64,000 nt of DNA, from the NCBI RefSeq assembly GCF_963678635.1, contig NC_087066.1:5051954-5115953 (forward strand). The letters run 5' to 3'. Positions 1 to 12,144 of the stretch are shown here, piece after piece; within the stretch, counting starts at the first letter, position 1; every line of letters begins with the position of its first letter. This stretch comes from Symsagittifera roscoffensis. Lineage: Eukaryota > Xenacoelomorpha > Acoela > Convolutidae. The notes under the pieces were generated by a model. It was not told where the DNA came from and did not search any database. It worked only from the letters and a program-made list of their open reading frames with translations. The position numbers and the translations under genes were made by a program.

Positions 1-490
1 TTGAATATATTTATACCTAAAACGTAATGATTATATTTTTGTGTGAATATTCGTGTTTATAAGCAAATGCAAGTAAATATGTTTTGTGTATGCGTATGTA
101 TGCAAGTTGATGTGTTTGTATGTATGAGTACAATTTTTTTTCCTTATGCGCTTGTAAACCAAAACAATTCTAACTAGAAGAATAACTATAACCCAACTTG
201 ATTTTTACTAATGTTTCTAGTTTTTCTTGAAGGTTTGACAAGACACTATATGCATAGTATATATGTACGCACATATGCTTTGCGTATGTGTGTTTTTATG
301 TAAACTGTATGTATCTATGTAAAAGTGTACAACTTTTTGCTTGTATAAAGGTAATTGATAATGTTTTATTCATTTGTGTGTATTCCACTATTTGTTATAC
401 TTGTGTGTATTCCACTATTTGTTATATTGTATTCTACTATTTGTATTCTACTATATGTTAAACTTTTTATGTGTATTCATTTGATTATTT

Positions 491-1400
491 AGAAGTTATG
501 TAAATTTGTATGTTTTTATGTAAGGAAGAACTCTTGACTGCATGTTCGCTTGCTTGAGTGAATGAATACACGCAAATATTTTGTATCAATGTATGTTTTT
601 AGGCAAGTACTTATGCATATTCGTATATGAGTATGAAAGGCACGTTTATTTGATTGAATGTAAAGACGTATGAATGCCAGTCTGTAATGCGTGATTCTTT
701 TTGTCTGAGTGTTTGTATATATTTGTCTTGAAAGTGTAAAGTGAATGTAAGTTGGTTTGTGAGTTTACATGTGGTTGTATTTTAAAGGTCAGCAGAACTA
801 TTAAGTAAAATCTTTGCATGTGTGTCTATTTATGTAAACAATGTATCTATGTAAAAGTGTATGTATAAATGTATCAATGTAATTATTCATGTATGTACAT
901 ACTATTTGTGTGTGTTCATTTGAGTATTTAGAAGTTATGAATATTTGTATGTTTTTATGTAAGAAGAACTCTTGACTGCATGTCCGCTTGATTGAGTGAA
1001 TGAAGACCAGCAATTGTTTTGTATCAATGTAGGTTTTTCAGTTTAAAATCATTTAAAAATTAGCTTGTTTGCAAATTTTACAAATTTATGATTGAAGTTT
1101 TATGTCTGTTCAAAAGGAAAATGTGTACACATGAGTCGTTGCATACTTGTAAAGTACGATCCATGTCAGTTTGTAGGCAAGTACTTATGCATTTTCGTAC
1201 ATGAGTATGAAAGGCACGTTTATATGATTGTATGTAAAGACGTATGAATGCCAGTCTGTAAGGCCTGACTCTTTTTGTCTGAATGTGTAAATATTCGTCT
1301 TGAAAGTGTGAAGTGAATGTAAGCTGGTTTGTGTGTTTAATTGTGGCTCTATTTTAAAGGCCAGCAGAAATATTAGGTCAAAATTTTTGCATGTGTGTAA
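491..1400. repeat. nested ~440-bp direct repeat inside the 2.4-kb unit
   Basis: A block beginning near GAAGTTATG (about 491-830) recurs at about 930-1400, with diverged bases and the 144-bp insertion. The same pair recurs at about 2891-3230 and 3330-3665. There are thus four related copies, showing that an older ~440-bp duplication preceded the 2.4-kb duplication. Confidence 0.8.
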
Positions 1401-3869
1401 TCAAAACTTTTATTTAAAAGTATGTAAGCAAGTATGTAAAGTTTATGTATGCATGAGAGTTTATTTGCATTCTTCCTATGTATAAGGCTATATACGTCTG
1501 AATTCATACCGTTATGTAGGACTTAATTTTTAATGTTTGTATGTATGGAAGTATTTTTGCATATGTGTATGTAATTTTGTACGTATGGTTGTATGAATGT
1601 CTCTAAGTAACTTTATATTTGTATGTATATATGTAAGTACGCATGTATGTATCTATGTATGCAAGTATGTATGTATGTACGTGTTTCAAACTATAGCTCA
1701 AACGATTGATAATGCAAAAATACGGGGGAAAAAGATGAAAAAAGAACAGTTGAACCTGTGTTAAATAGTTTTTTCAGAACTAAATACATTTTTTCGATCA
1801 ACAAAACGTTTGATGGTTTAGCGAGAAAACAACATAATGTGCAACTCTAGTCAACGTAACCTGGTCTACGGTTAATTCTGCAGCCTAATAGTCAACTGAA
1901 GATATATCAATCTACAGAACCAACAACTGAATGAAAAAACCAAATTTTCTAAAAAGATTATAAATCTCAAAACAATGACTAAAAATTTTGTTTCGAACCA
2001 AAACTTCCACTGTCTTAATTTTTCTATACAAAACTAAATTACTTGAGAGCAATTTACGATATGTCAAAAAACTCTATTCGGACCGTCAAACAAAAATCTT
2101 TCAACAATTTGTTTTGAAATTTTCCCGTTAGTAAGCCTTGGTTTTTTCTTCTGACCGCTAAAAATGCTTCTCATGACTCACTGGTCATATTTGAGTAGAA
2201 GTTTGATACCGTTGGAAAATTCGTTTGAGATAAACAGACATATTAAAAAAAGGTTTATCACCATTTTTTATTTTTTTTAAAGATGAAAAAAATTGCTAAG
2301 TTGTGTAGATGACTTGGCTGAAAGCTGGCATTTCTTTGCAAATCTCTGCTTGCGACGTTTGCATTGTAAAATCAAAATGTGTATGTAGGTTTGAATGTAT
2401 TTGAATATATTTATACCTAAAACGTAATGATTATATTTTTGTGTGAATATTCGTGTTTATAAGCAAATGCAAGTAAATATGTTTTGTGTATGCGTATGTA
2501 TACAAATTGATGTGTTTGTATGTATGAGTACAATTTTTTTTCCTTATGCGCTTGTAAACCAAAACAATTGTAACTAGAAGAATAACTATAACCCAACGTG
2601 ATTTTTACTAATGTTTCTAGTTTTTCTTGAAGGTTTGACAAGACACTATATGCATAGTATATATGTACGCACATATGCTTTGCGTATGTGTGTATTTATG
2701 TAAACTGTATGTATCTATGTAAAAGTGTACAACTTTTTGCTTGTATAAAGGTAACTGATAATGTTTTATTCATTTGTGTGTATTCCACTATTTGTTATAC
2801 TTGTGTGTATTCCACTATTTGTTATATTGTATTCTACTATTTGTATTCTACTATATGTTATACTTTTTATGTGTATTCATTTGATTATTTGGAAGTTATG
2901 TAAATTTGTATGTTTTTATGTAAGTAAGAACTCTTGACTGCATGTTCGCTTGCTTGAGTGAATGAATACACGCAAATATTTTGTATCAATGTATGTTTTT
3001 AGGCAAGTACTTATGCATATTCGTATATGAGTATGAAAGGCACGTTTATTTGATTGAATGTAAAGACGTATGAATGCCAGTCTGTAATGCGTGATTCTTT
3101 TTGTCTGAGTGTTTGTATATATTTGTCTTGAAAGTGTAAAGTGAATGTAAGTTGGTTTGTGAGTTTACATGTGGTTGTATTTTAAAGGTCAGCAGAACTA
3201 TTAAGTAAAATCTTTGCATGTGTGTCTATTTATGTAAACAATGTATCTATGTAAAAGTGTATGTATAAATGTATCAATGTAATTATTCATGTATGTACAT
3301 ACTATTTGTGTGTGTTCATTTGAGTATTTAGAAGTTATGAATATTTGTATGTTTTTATGTAAGAAGAACTCTTGACTGCATGTCCGCTTGATTGAGTGAA
3401 TGAAGACCAGCAATTGTTTTGTATCAATGTATGTTTTTAGGCAAGTACTTATGCATTTTCGTACATGAGTATGAAAGGCACGTTTATATGATTGTATGTA
3501 AAGACGTATCAATGCCAGTCTGTAAAGCCTGACTCTTTTTGTCTGAATGTGTGTAAATATTCGTCTTGAAAGTTTGAAGTGAATGTAAGCTGGTTTGTGT
3601 GTTTAAATGTGGCTCTATTTTAAAGGTCAGCAGAAATATTAGGTCAAAATTTTTGCATGTGTGTAAGCAAAACTTTTATTTAAAAGTATGTAAGCAAGTA
3701 TGTAAAGTTTATGTATGCATGAGAGTTTATTTGCATTCTTCCTATGTATAAGGCTATCCACGTCTGTATTCATACCTTTATGTAGGACTTAATTTTGAAT
3801 GTTTGTATGTATGGAAGTATTTTTGCATATATGTATGTAATTTTGTACGTATGGTTGTATGAATGTCTC

Positions 3870-3990
3870 TAAGTAATTTTATATTTGTATGTATATATGT
3901 AAGTACGCATGTATGTATCTATGTATACAAGTATGTATGTATGTATGTGTTTATGCAAGTTTGTGCTTATGTATACATGTATGTATGTTT
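3870..3990. repeat. degenerate (TATG)n microsatellite
   Basis: Runs of GTATGTATG and variants lie at about 1610-1682 and again at 3870-3990, at the ends of the two tandem copies. Slippage-prone sequence at this position is a reasonable origin for the duplication junctions. Confidence 0.75.
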
Positions 3991-6689
3991 GTATTCAGTA
4001 AGGGTGTATGTAATTGTTTTTTATGTAAGTTTGTATGAATAACCTTATGTAAGTGTTTAAATGTGTATGAATAAACGTATGAATGTAATAAAATACGTAT
4101 GACTATTTTTTTTGAGTATGCATTTAAGTTCGCAACTTATGAAAATGTGTTTATGTTTTTTATGTTTACAAGTATGCAGCTTTATATGTTTAGTGGGGTA
4201 TGTATGTTTGAGTATAGTTGTAATCGTTTATTTTATTTCATATAAAAGTATATATGTAAGTCAATTCAAATCTTTTTTATCTTTCTTCTTAAATTTCTCG
4301 AATGTTTAGAATAATCAACCAGACACTATGAAGATAGTTTTTTTTCATTTTTTGATTTGCAAAACATTTTGTTAATTTTTTTAAAAAAACTTGCTCGAAA
4401 TATTTGATCTTCCAGGTATCCTTATTATGAACAATTCAATTTGAAAAAATTGCATATGCTGCTTTGATAACTCCAATTTATCTGCAGTCAATGATTATAA
4501 AAAATGTTTCAAAATTGTCACAGGAAAGATCAGTTTTCAAGTTTTCTCAAAAAACTGTCGATGGAAGCATCAAACAACAAGTCCAATTGGAGACAGCATG
4601 GAGTCCAAAGTGTTTGATGAACTGTTGCTCATATAGATAAAAATTACGATAACAAAATTATTAGAAAAAATTAATGGTTTATTGAGGAAAATCATTGACC
4701 GTGCAGACGACCACGATTGATAAAAGAATGGTTGAAATTGACATGCGGCTGGTAGAGCTGATGACGGTAAGCGAGCAAAGTCTCAGTGAAAGGTAATGTA
4801 TTTTTGAAGGATGATTTTCATTTGAAAAATCATAATTTTGAATCAAACTTATAAACACACAGAAGTGAAGCAATTGTGTAATCAGATAAACAGTCAGTAC
4901 CACTTTTTTAAATTTTGGATTTTTTTAGTCGATAGAGCTTTTTATGAAATAGCTCAAAATGCTTTGCGCTTTTTGTCTTTGAAATAAATAGCAAGTCTTT
5001 CTGCATTGAGGCTAAAAATTTTAATTCCTCAAAGTAAAAATGTCTAACAAATTTTATTTTGGCAAATTAAACATATGTTTGTTAGTCGCTCCAGCTTGAG
5101 ATAACTCAACATAATTGACATTTATCGAAATGCATTGAAACTACAAATTGGCACTTACAAGTTTTCGGAAACTGCTGTAGCCAAATTGGTGTGAAAGCAT
5201 TGCTTACTGTGAAACAGCTATCGTCCTGACGGAATCCGAAGATTCAGGTAGAGTGTTGATCATGAAGCTTGATTTTTTTTCTTACTATTTCAAACAACTA
5301 ACGGTTTTTCGAAGACAAATCTTTGTAATAGAGAAGACAAATATCGATGCAAAATTGAGAAGCAATATCATGATGCAAACTATTTTGATTCTGCTAGTGA
5401 TCAGAACGTGAATTTGAAAGCTTGGATCACCTCAGACATATATTGAAAGAAAGGTTGATCTCTTAAAAACACAATTAGTTGTAGATGAGTAATCAAATAT
5501 TTTGGTCAAAAAGCCACCGTATTTTGAGAACCAATAGCGTAATCATGGAAACATTCAAAAGATCAGATTTATAATAAAAAAACTCAAAATTTAATTTGTT
5601 GAGCAGAGGGTTAATCAATGATAAAACTGATAGCGCTTCAAACTTTTGAATAGAAAGCTCTAGCTAAAACCAATTTGAACTTAATTAGAAGATACTGAGA
5701 ACAGTTGACCAGATTGTAGTATCAATTAAAAAGTTATTTAATTGAATATTCTTTTAATGGAAAAAGTGAAAAATTTGGATGCTCGAACTATAATTCCGAA
5801 CTCACATCAAGTTTTCAGTTTGTATCCATAGCTTGTATTAGTTTGTGTTCACTCTTTCCCGATTGAATTTGATCTAATTTGAGTAACTGCTTTCCTTAAA
5901 AGTCGCAACTAAATTTTCACCTGCTTTATTCGATGGTCACTCTGTTTTATCGTATATATTGGCAAACAAATAACAGTTTTCCCCCAGTTACTAGGTCCGC
6001 TTTGATGAATATTTTCAAAAATTCGGTTAGCACAAAAAAATAATAGGAAGTACTGAACGTGTTCTAGAAGCCCCAAAAATTGTTTAATTTTTATTATAAA
6101 AAGTGGTATATGCAAGTCTTAGAAATGGTTGCAGCAAAATTAATAGGCACTTTTGGCTTTCATCGGTTTTCTCGTTTTTCAAGATCTTTAGCCACTTCAA
6201 CTTATTAGCTCTTTCAACCTTTCTATAAAATCAAAGCTTTTCTCATAGATTTCAGACGATTTTTTAGTCTCCTGTGGACACGGAAAATGGAAATGTCAAA
6301 ATTTTCAAGCCAATTTCATTATTTTAGAGTTTTCAGTGTTTCGTAATTTTTCTTTGTTTTTACCTTCATTTGGCTCAAAGAACTTTTTGATTCTTATTTC
6401 GGTCAAATTGATTTTTAATTTTTGCCTAAATAGAGGTGGCGGCCGCTGCACTTGACGAATTTTCCTTTCTTCGAGATTCAGCAATAAAACATGCATTTTT
6501 AAAGGAAATCGTTCACCGCAGCCAACAGTTAAGCTACGCTGCAAAATCTTGTGCTTTCCTATATACCATATAGTTTGGTTGCATATAATAGGCATATAAC
6601 GTCATTTTACATGTAAACAAGCCAATACCCCCAAACTTTAGAAGGGAAAACATGCACCAACCAAAACTTAATTCCTTTCCCGTTTCCAT
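3991..6689. other. intergenic, no supported gene
   Basis: AT-rich sequence with only short frames that lack splice context or recognisable composition. I see no exon, RNA gene or element boundary that I can support here. Confidence 0.5.
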
Positions 6690-6841
6690 AAATTGGCTGG
6701 AAAATGACCAATTTAAACCCCCCTTAAAACATGCGTGCCCAAAAAAATAGGGGCTTTAACCCCTTTGGGGGTTAAAAGTGGTAAATACAACGGCACACCG
6801 GAGAAAAAAGGGGGGGTTAAACTGGTCATTTTCCTAGCCAC
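6690..6841. mobile_element. small foldback (MITE-like) element
   Basis: GGCTGGAAAATGACCAATTT (from about 6700) and its inverted partner ending at about 6840 (GGGGGGTTAAACTGGTCATT and on) form arms of about 28 bp with two or three mismatches. A second, inner hairpin lies in the GGGGCTTTAACCCC region. It abuts the left inverted repeat of the polymerase-bearing element. No TSD is evident. Confidence 0.6.
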
Positions 6842-7093
6842 TTTTACTATACTACTGTTTAGAGTCTACAATGTATTATAGAGTTGGGTATTAGCGTTAT
6901 CTAATTGTTGAGTATTGTAGAATGATACGTGCAGATTGTGGAATGATATTTTTTAAATTAACTTTCTGGTTTATGGTAAGCCAATGGTAAGAGTTTTTGG
7001 GCAAAAGTTTCAGAAGACGATAAAAGTTATTATAATTTGACCTATTAAATAATTTTTAGAACTTTTCAAATTTATCACAATTGTATTTCAGAC

Positions 7094-7351
7094 TCAGTAA
7101 AAATTAAAATTCATACCAGCTTCTCCTAAGTTTTGAATAAAAAATATTAGTTCTACCTTTTCCTGGAATGTGCGTGGAACTGCTGAGCACAATTCATTAT
7201 TATGTTGAAAAGAAGAATGATTCTTCTTGAAATGATTAGTGAGTTCCTCGCTGCTATAAGTATAAAAAATACAGTTCGAACATTTCAAAACATCGCAGGT
7301 TCTACGATGTCTTGACGCATCTTTGCGCGTGTTTTCTCTTCCAGAACACAC
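7094..7351 (-). pseudogene. C2H2 zinc-finger fragment of the virus-like element
   Basis: The minus-strand frame contains CSNCIFYTYSSEELTNHF followed by KKNH, a C-x2-C-x12-H-x4-H zinc finger, preceded by a basic stretch with His and Cys (SRHRRTC). The same arrangement of RHR-x-C followed by a finger with a tyrosine-rich middle occurs on the plus strand at 12.15-12.24 kb, at the start of the polymerase remnant, so the two are probably related. The frame opens without an ATG and ends 90 bp inside the left inverted repeat. It is most likely a leftover of the element's zinc-finger region in inverted orientation, not a host gene. Confidence 0.5.
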
Positions 7352-8049
7352 TAAAGAACTTGAGAAAAATTGGGAGATTTAGAATGTCCCAAAATTTTCA
7401 AATAAAAAAATTAATAAAAACAATGATTTTCTTAACTTGAAAGTAAATTAGAATGGACATCATTCTATTTGGCCAACATGAAGAAAATCACCTACTTACA
7501 AGGAAATTTTTTATCTTTTTTGATATCAATCAATCAGAATCAAAAATTTTTTCACAGTAATATTTGTGGTATTAACCAATCAGAATGAAGTATTCACAGA
7601 TTTTAAAATATTTTATAGATCAGAACAAATCAGTCAACTGTATTGATTATTTGTGACACTACTTATATATCAATTTATACCAAAGTTAAATAATTTAGAT
7701 TTCTTGTCTGGTATATATTATTGTTTCGATACTCAATTCAAATTTTGAAATTTCGATCAAAATTTTTTGATTTGTTCTATTTCTAACCAATGAAAAGAGA
7801 AATTACGAAGATATGCATTTTTATTGTTTGCTTTTTGTTATATTGTAGTATAAGCAACTGGGAGTCTTCTGAATTTGGATAATCGATTAAAAGTTATTCT
7901 GACAAATTTAGATTTTGTATTTGTATCAAATTCAAAACAGTAATCGAAATATTGTTCTAAATATACACTTCAGTGAGAAAAATTAGTTTTGAACCAATAA
8001 CATTTCATTTAACAAACATACAAAACATCACAAAGCATTACTGAGGTTT

Positions 8050-8532
8050 ACAGTATATCAACAAACTTAAAGTCTCCCAATATGTGGGACAGATCTTTAA
8101 ATTCATTCAGAGTATATTTGACATATGCAACTTGTTTCAGGTCTTCATTTTCCTTTGAGGTGAGAAGTCAAATCGGAATGTAGGGTGGTTTGTTCACGTT
8201 GTACTTCCTGGTTGTGACACACACCCTCCTTATGTTGTATGTTGCTATTTCATAAACTCTTTTAAAGATATCGAGCTCCTGATCCATAGTTGATTTTTTA
8301 CCAGATTCGTCTTCATATACAGGTACGAGTCCAAGATTTTCGGCATCGTTAATAACAGTAATCCAGATTGGCGATATTGGTTTTCCTTATTTTTCACTGA
8401 GATAGGCTTGTTGGGATTTTTCATATTGTCTCAAATCATTTTTTTTATTAGTTGAACGCACGTTTCAAATTATATTTTCCCTTTGTAGGATTTTTGGGAG
8501 CAAACAAATCTCCCAATTCTTTTTTGATTTTT
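8050..8532 (-). pseudogene. broken reading frame of unknown function in the virus-like element
   Basis: On the minus strand a protein-like stretch (FKRVYEIATYNIRRVCVTT and neighbours) runs for about 115 codons with a single internal stop. It is preceded, after a short interval with stops and a frame change, by DLFAPKNPTKGKYNLKRAF. The mixed residue composition differs from the AT-rich noise nearby. It is transcribed away from the plus-strand frames that begin at 8785, so 8540-8780 would be a shared divergent promoter region. I do not recognise the product. Position and orientation suggest a gene of the same element. Confidence 0.4.
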
Positions 8533-8744
8533 GAAAATTAAAAAAAGTCGGAACTATCAATTTTTCTCGAGTAAATTTTGATGAGCAAATTGATCAGATG
8601 AGGAGAAATGAGCGAAATGATTTTAAGATTAAATTAAAAGGAAAGTAAGCAGTATGAGTCATCGCGATTTCCATATATGGTACCAGTACCAAATATGGAA
8701 GGGTATTACCTATGAGGAAAGTGCGTAGGCGTAACAACTACTAC

Positions 8745-8753
8745 TATATAAAT
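8745..8753 (+). promoter_or_regulatory. TATA box upstream of the 8785 frame
   Basis: TATATAAAT lies 32-40 bp before the ATG at 8785. That is close enough that transcription would begin almost at the start codon, as in compact virus-like genes. Inference from sequence only. Confidence 0.4.
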
Positions 8754-8784
8754 CTACGAATTTCTGCAAAAACCATTTTTCACA

Positions 8785-9377
8785 ATGGCAGCTGCTATGT
8801 GTCAAGCTCTACCCAGCTTTAATTCAGACTATAATAACAAATCATTGTTTATTTCTGTTTCCAACGAATTTTACGAAAAAGACATAGTAACCCAAGATTT
8901 TTGCGTGTCTACTCACGATTTCTTCTGTTTCATGGGAAGTTGCAAATTTCGCTTAAATTTAATAGGAACATCTCTCAACCAAATTCTTCAGACATTGGAC
9001 AAATATCAATACTTGTATCAAGAAGTTGATTGTGTTTAAACTTTGTACAAACACAGATTCTTTCGAGTATTGTCACATCAAGTGATGGACTATTCAATCA
9101 GCTGACTTGTGGAGTTCAGCATAAAGTACGATGGAAAGGAGCTGAAGAAACATCAAGCCTAACAAGGAAACGACTCGTTTGGAAAAAGTTCAAAAAACAT
9201 TATGAAAGTTCTAATCAACAATTTGCATCTACGCAAACTCTGGGCTCAGCATTTCTAGACAGATTTCAAAAACTTGAAAACTCAAAATATGAATCTGATT
9301 TGAACAAACCAATTGGTTGTTTTATTGATCGTTACGTTCTGTATATAGTGAGCGTGTCATTTTTTGTTAATTTTTGA
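8785..9377 (+). pseudogene. two overlapping frames, probably one frameshifted gene, unknown product
   Basis: An ATG-initiated frame (8785-9039, 84 codons) begins MAAAMCQALPSF. A second frame overlaps its end and runs to 9377 (about 115 codons, no ATG) with a lysine/arginine-rich middle (SSLTRKRLVWKKFKKHYESS). The overlap and continuing protein-like composition suggest a single ~195-residue product with one frameshift near 9030. A TATA box sits just upstream. No motif identifies the function. Its place between the inverted repeats, next to a divergent minus-strand frame, suggests a structural or accessory gene of the virus-like element. Confidence 0.4.
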
Positions 9378-10432
9378 TTATTTCTTCATAAAAATCTTGT
9401 CAAAATTATTTTTATATCAATTTAAATGCTTCTCAACGAAAAAGTTTATGATATTTTTTTTACAAGGTGCAAAAAAGTAATCATGTTTTTAACAAACATG
9501 CATAATTTCAAGAAAAGTTTTTGCAGGACGCAACTTTTTTCATATTTGAAAAAATATTTTCAAAAAGCTACTTTTTTCTTATTGTTTAGAAATTATCAGT
9601 ATTGATAACTTCGAGTGCTTTTCCTGATTTTATTTTAATGTTTTTCGGAGTAGGATACGCGCAAAAACAGATTTCTTACTGAGCAAACTTAAAACCATCA
9701 AATTCTTAAATTTTAGTTTTCAACAGTGGAAGAAATTCTTGTTACAATTTTCTTTAAAATGTAAAAAAAATTAAGGATGTTTTTCTTTATATGCGAAATA
9801 GTTTTTAATTTTTTCTTGGAAATTTTTTTGGAAGTTTTTTTTATGATTTTTTTCAACTTTTTTCATGATGCGTTTTTTTTCATGATTTTATAAAAAAAAA
9901 CAGATGCAAAAACGACAATTCTTTTTTCTTCTGCAAATTCAAAAAACGCAAAATTTTTAAGTGAAAATCTTGTTACGTTATTGCTTAAAAGTTTTCAAGT
10001 TCGATGAATTTGAGTGCTATGCACAATTTTGATGCCTTGTTTTTCTGATACTTTTGATCAATATACATGCAAAAAAGAGAGATTTTTGTAACAAGTATGC
10101 AAAAAAAATATTATGAAAATTTTTGCATGGTGCAAAAATTATTGTAAATTTTTTAACATGTGTGCAAAAAATATAGTGATTTTTTATCTTGTGTGCGAAA
10201 ATAAGGTGAGGTTTCTTACCAATTTTGAAATTGATTTAACTTTTTGTCATTTTTACAATGAAATTTAAAAAAATATATATTTACTAATCGCAAAATTAGT
10301 TTGATTTTTAATCCGTGTGCAAAGCTTTTCAACAAACTTTTTTATGACTTTTTAATTTGGTTTTTGGTTCCTATTTCTTTAAAATAAAATAACTAAATGC
10401 AAATAATATATATTGGAAAAACAAGAAACCAA

Positions 10433-10829
10433 TTAAACTATTTTACATATCAAAGAGCTGTCGAGCAAAACTTGTTGGTTGCTGACTGGAGTTCTTGATG
10501 CAGAAAACCCCTCATCCTCTTCGATAGTAATTGGGTTGTCCACAGATCCTTCTTCACAAGGAAAGAGGAAATCGTCGATTGTTTGAGTCGCATATCTAGA
10601 GTCGGGAGTTTTGGGATAGTTCATTCCCACATGATCAAACACTTCCTCTATCATTTCCATTGTTCCAAGATATTTCTCTGTGATGGGTACTTGTGTCATT
10701 TGGTGCTCGTTGAAATTCTTTTGCACCACCTCGACCATGAGTCAGACTTGGGTTGGGATGTCCATTCGTGCCAGAAAAACTCCAGAGAATTTTTCTAGCT
10801 CTTGAACTTGCACTAGATGATGCGAACAT
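10433..10829 (-). pseudogene. acidic reading frame of the virus-like element, frameshifted
   Basis: Minus-strand frame 10738-10433 starts at an ATG (MVEVVQKNFNEHQ) and is rich in Asp/Glu towards the C-terminus (PITIEEDEGFSAS), about 101 codons. Another minus-strand frame, open from 10829 to 10635, overlaps its start and may be an upstream part of the same gene displaced by a frameshift near 10730. The product is not recognised. The segment lies between the inverted repeats and points away from the polymerase remnant. Confidence 0.4.
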
Positions 10830-11884
10830 TCTACATAGTACATGAGGTTGCTGTTTTACACTGAGAAGATCGTTTTGAGCGACAAGTATAGTAAAATAAA
10901 CAGAGTAGAAACAAAAAGGAGCTGAGAGACGGGGTCGTTGACGGTAGATAAAATGGGATTAAGGTATTTAGAGCTGAGAGAGGAGGTAGTTGAGGGTAGT
11001 TAACTTGAAAATAAAATGATTTTTTGTTAGGAGAGAGGGGTACCTTCAACTCGAAAGTGTGGGTTTAACCAATTGGATTCAATGTTCCTTAATTGGGTTG
11101 TAGCGAATCAGTTTTTAGCTTTCTTTTATGGATTTATTGGACAAAAGTCGTTACCAATCGATAACAAAGCTCCTTTTACAATTTACAAAAGTATCATCTC
11201 TGCGAGTCTTCTCATCAAGTTAATTGAACTTTTTAGTACATACTCGATCCGAAGTTGCTAATTTTTGAGTAAATAGTCAGGTTATTGGATTTGGATGTAG
11301 ATTTGAGAAGATGATTTTTTCAAAGCAAATCTGTGGAAATCTGATTCCAAACCTGATCATGCAAGATTTTAAACTTTGAAAATTTTTAAATAAATGAAGG
11401 AATAAAGAACTTTGCCGGTCAGTTCTGGAAAATTTGTGAGTTGGGTAGGGAATAAAAAGAGTCTTCGGAAAATTTCATCTTTCGACTTTTTTATTGAATT
11501 CAAATTTTCTAAAGTAAATGAAGTTACTCTACCTGTCAGGTGTAAGTCAGCAGTAAGTTTATAGCTTTGATACGCAATATTTGGATCAAGTAAGTTTCCT
11601 TCAAGAGACCTTTACTTAGTCGGAGAACTCTATTTTGGACAACATAAACGTCCAAAAATTGTGAAAAAAGTAACAATCTACATCTATTTCATTATTAAGG
11701 AAATCACACAGAATGTTTTCTTTCTTGTTGTAGAGTAACTCGAGGAAATTCAAATGTTTTATATTTGACATTTTCCAAAAAAGGTTATTTTTGAAGAAAG
11801 TTATGTCTAGAAATTGCTTAGTTCTGATTGGTTGAGAGTTTTTTCGGGTAAATTTTAGAACTTTCGAAGGAATGACGTAGGCGA

Positions 11885-12049
11885 TGACGTCATTACCATA
11901 AAGGGAAAATTGCGTGGGTGGTGACGTCACTTCTATTCTTAGAACGGCGTCATTACCATAAAAGGAAAATAGCGTAGCCGGTGACGCTACTTCTATTCAA
12001 AGAATGACGTCATGACCATGGAAGGATAATTGCCTAGGCGATGACGTCA
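11885..12049. promoter_or_regulatory. three-unit array of TGACGTCA (CRE/ATF-type) sites
   Basis: A ~61-bp unit (GTCATTACCATAAAGGGAAA, then TGCGTGGGTGG and the next site) is repeated three times. Perfect TGACGTCA palindromes stand at 11885-11892, 11922-11929, 12005-12012 and 12042-12049, and variants at about 11943 and 11979 occupy the equivalent places in the middle unit. The array lies about 100 bp upstream of the polymerase B remnant and downstream (on the other strand, upstream) of the 10.4-10.8 kb frame. TGACGTCA is the consensus for CREB/ATF-family bZIP proteins. That it drove element genes is inference. Confidence 0.6.
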
Positions 12050-12144
12050 TTGTCAACTGTAAAGTCCCAATTTTTTTTTTGATAATGCATGCCCTCAATC
12101 GTAACGAGCAAGTGAAGTGAGGTGACTGTAGAATTATGTTTGTT

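Larger units (their letters stand above)
1..3990. repeat. 2.4-kb tandem duplication (two copies, may extend left of window)
   Basis: The sequence from base 1 to about 1680 recurs from 2401 to about 3945, in phase with a period of exactly 2400 at the left end and differing only at scattered bases. The first copy carries about 144 bp (roughly 1031-1175) that is absent from the second, so the period shortens afterwards. After about 1680 the first copy runs into unique sequence (1681-2388), while the second continues in TATG-rich sequence to about 4000. The first copy begins at the window edge, so the array may continue to the left. I see no gene here; the reading frames in it are repeated by-products of the TGTATG-rich composition. 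Confidence 0.9.

Noticed and set aside
801-3512. Identical minus-strand frames at 801-1013 and 3201-3512
   Set aside because: The sameness comes from the DNA tandem duplication; composition follows the TGTATG/ACATAC-rich repeat, with no start or splice context.
6425-6445. GCGGCCGC (NotI site), possible vector contamination
   Set aside because: Flanking sequence is ordinary AT-rich genomic DNA with no vector polylinker around it.
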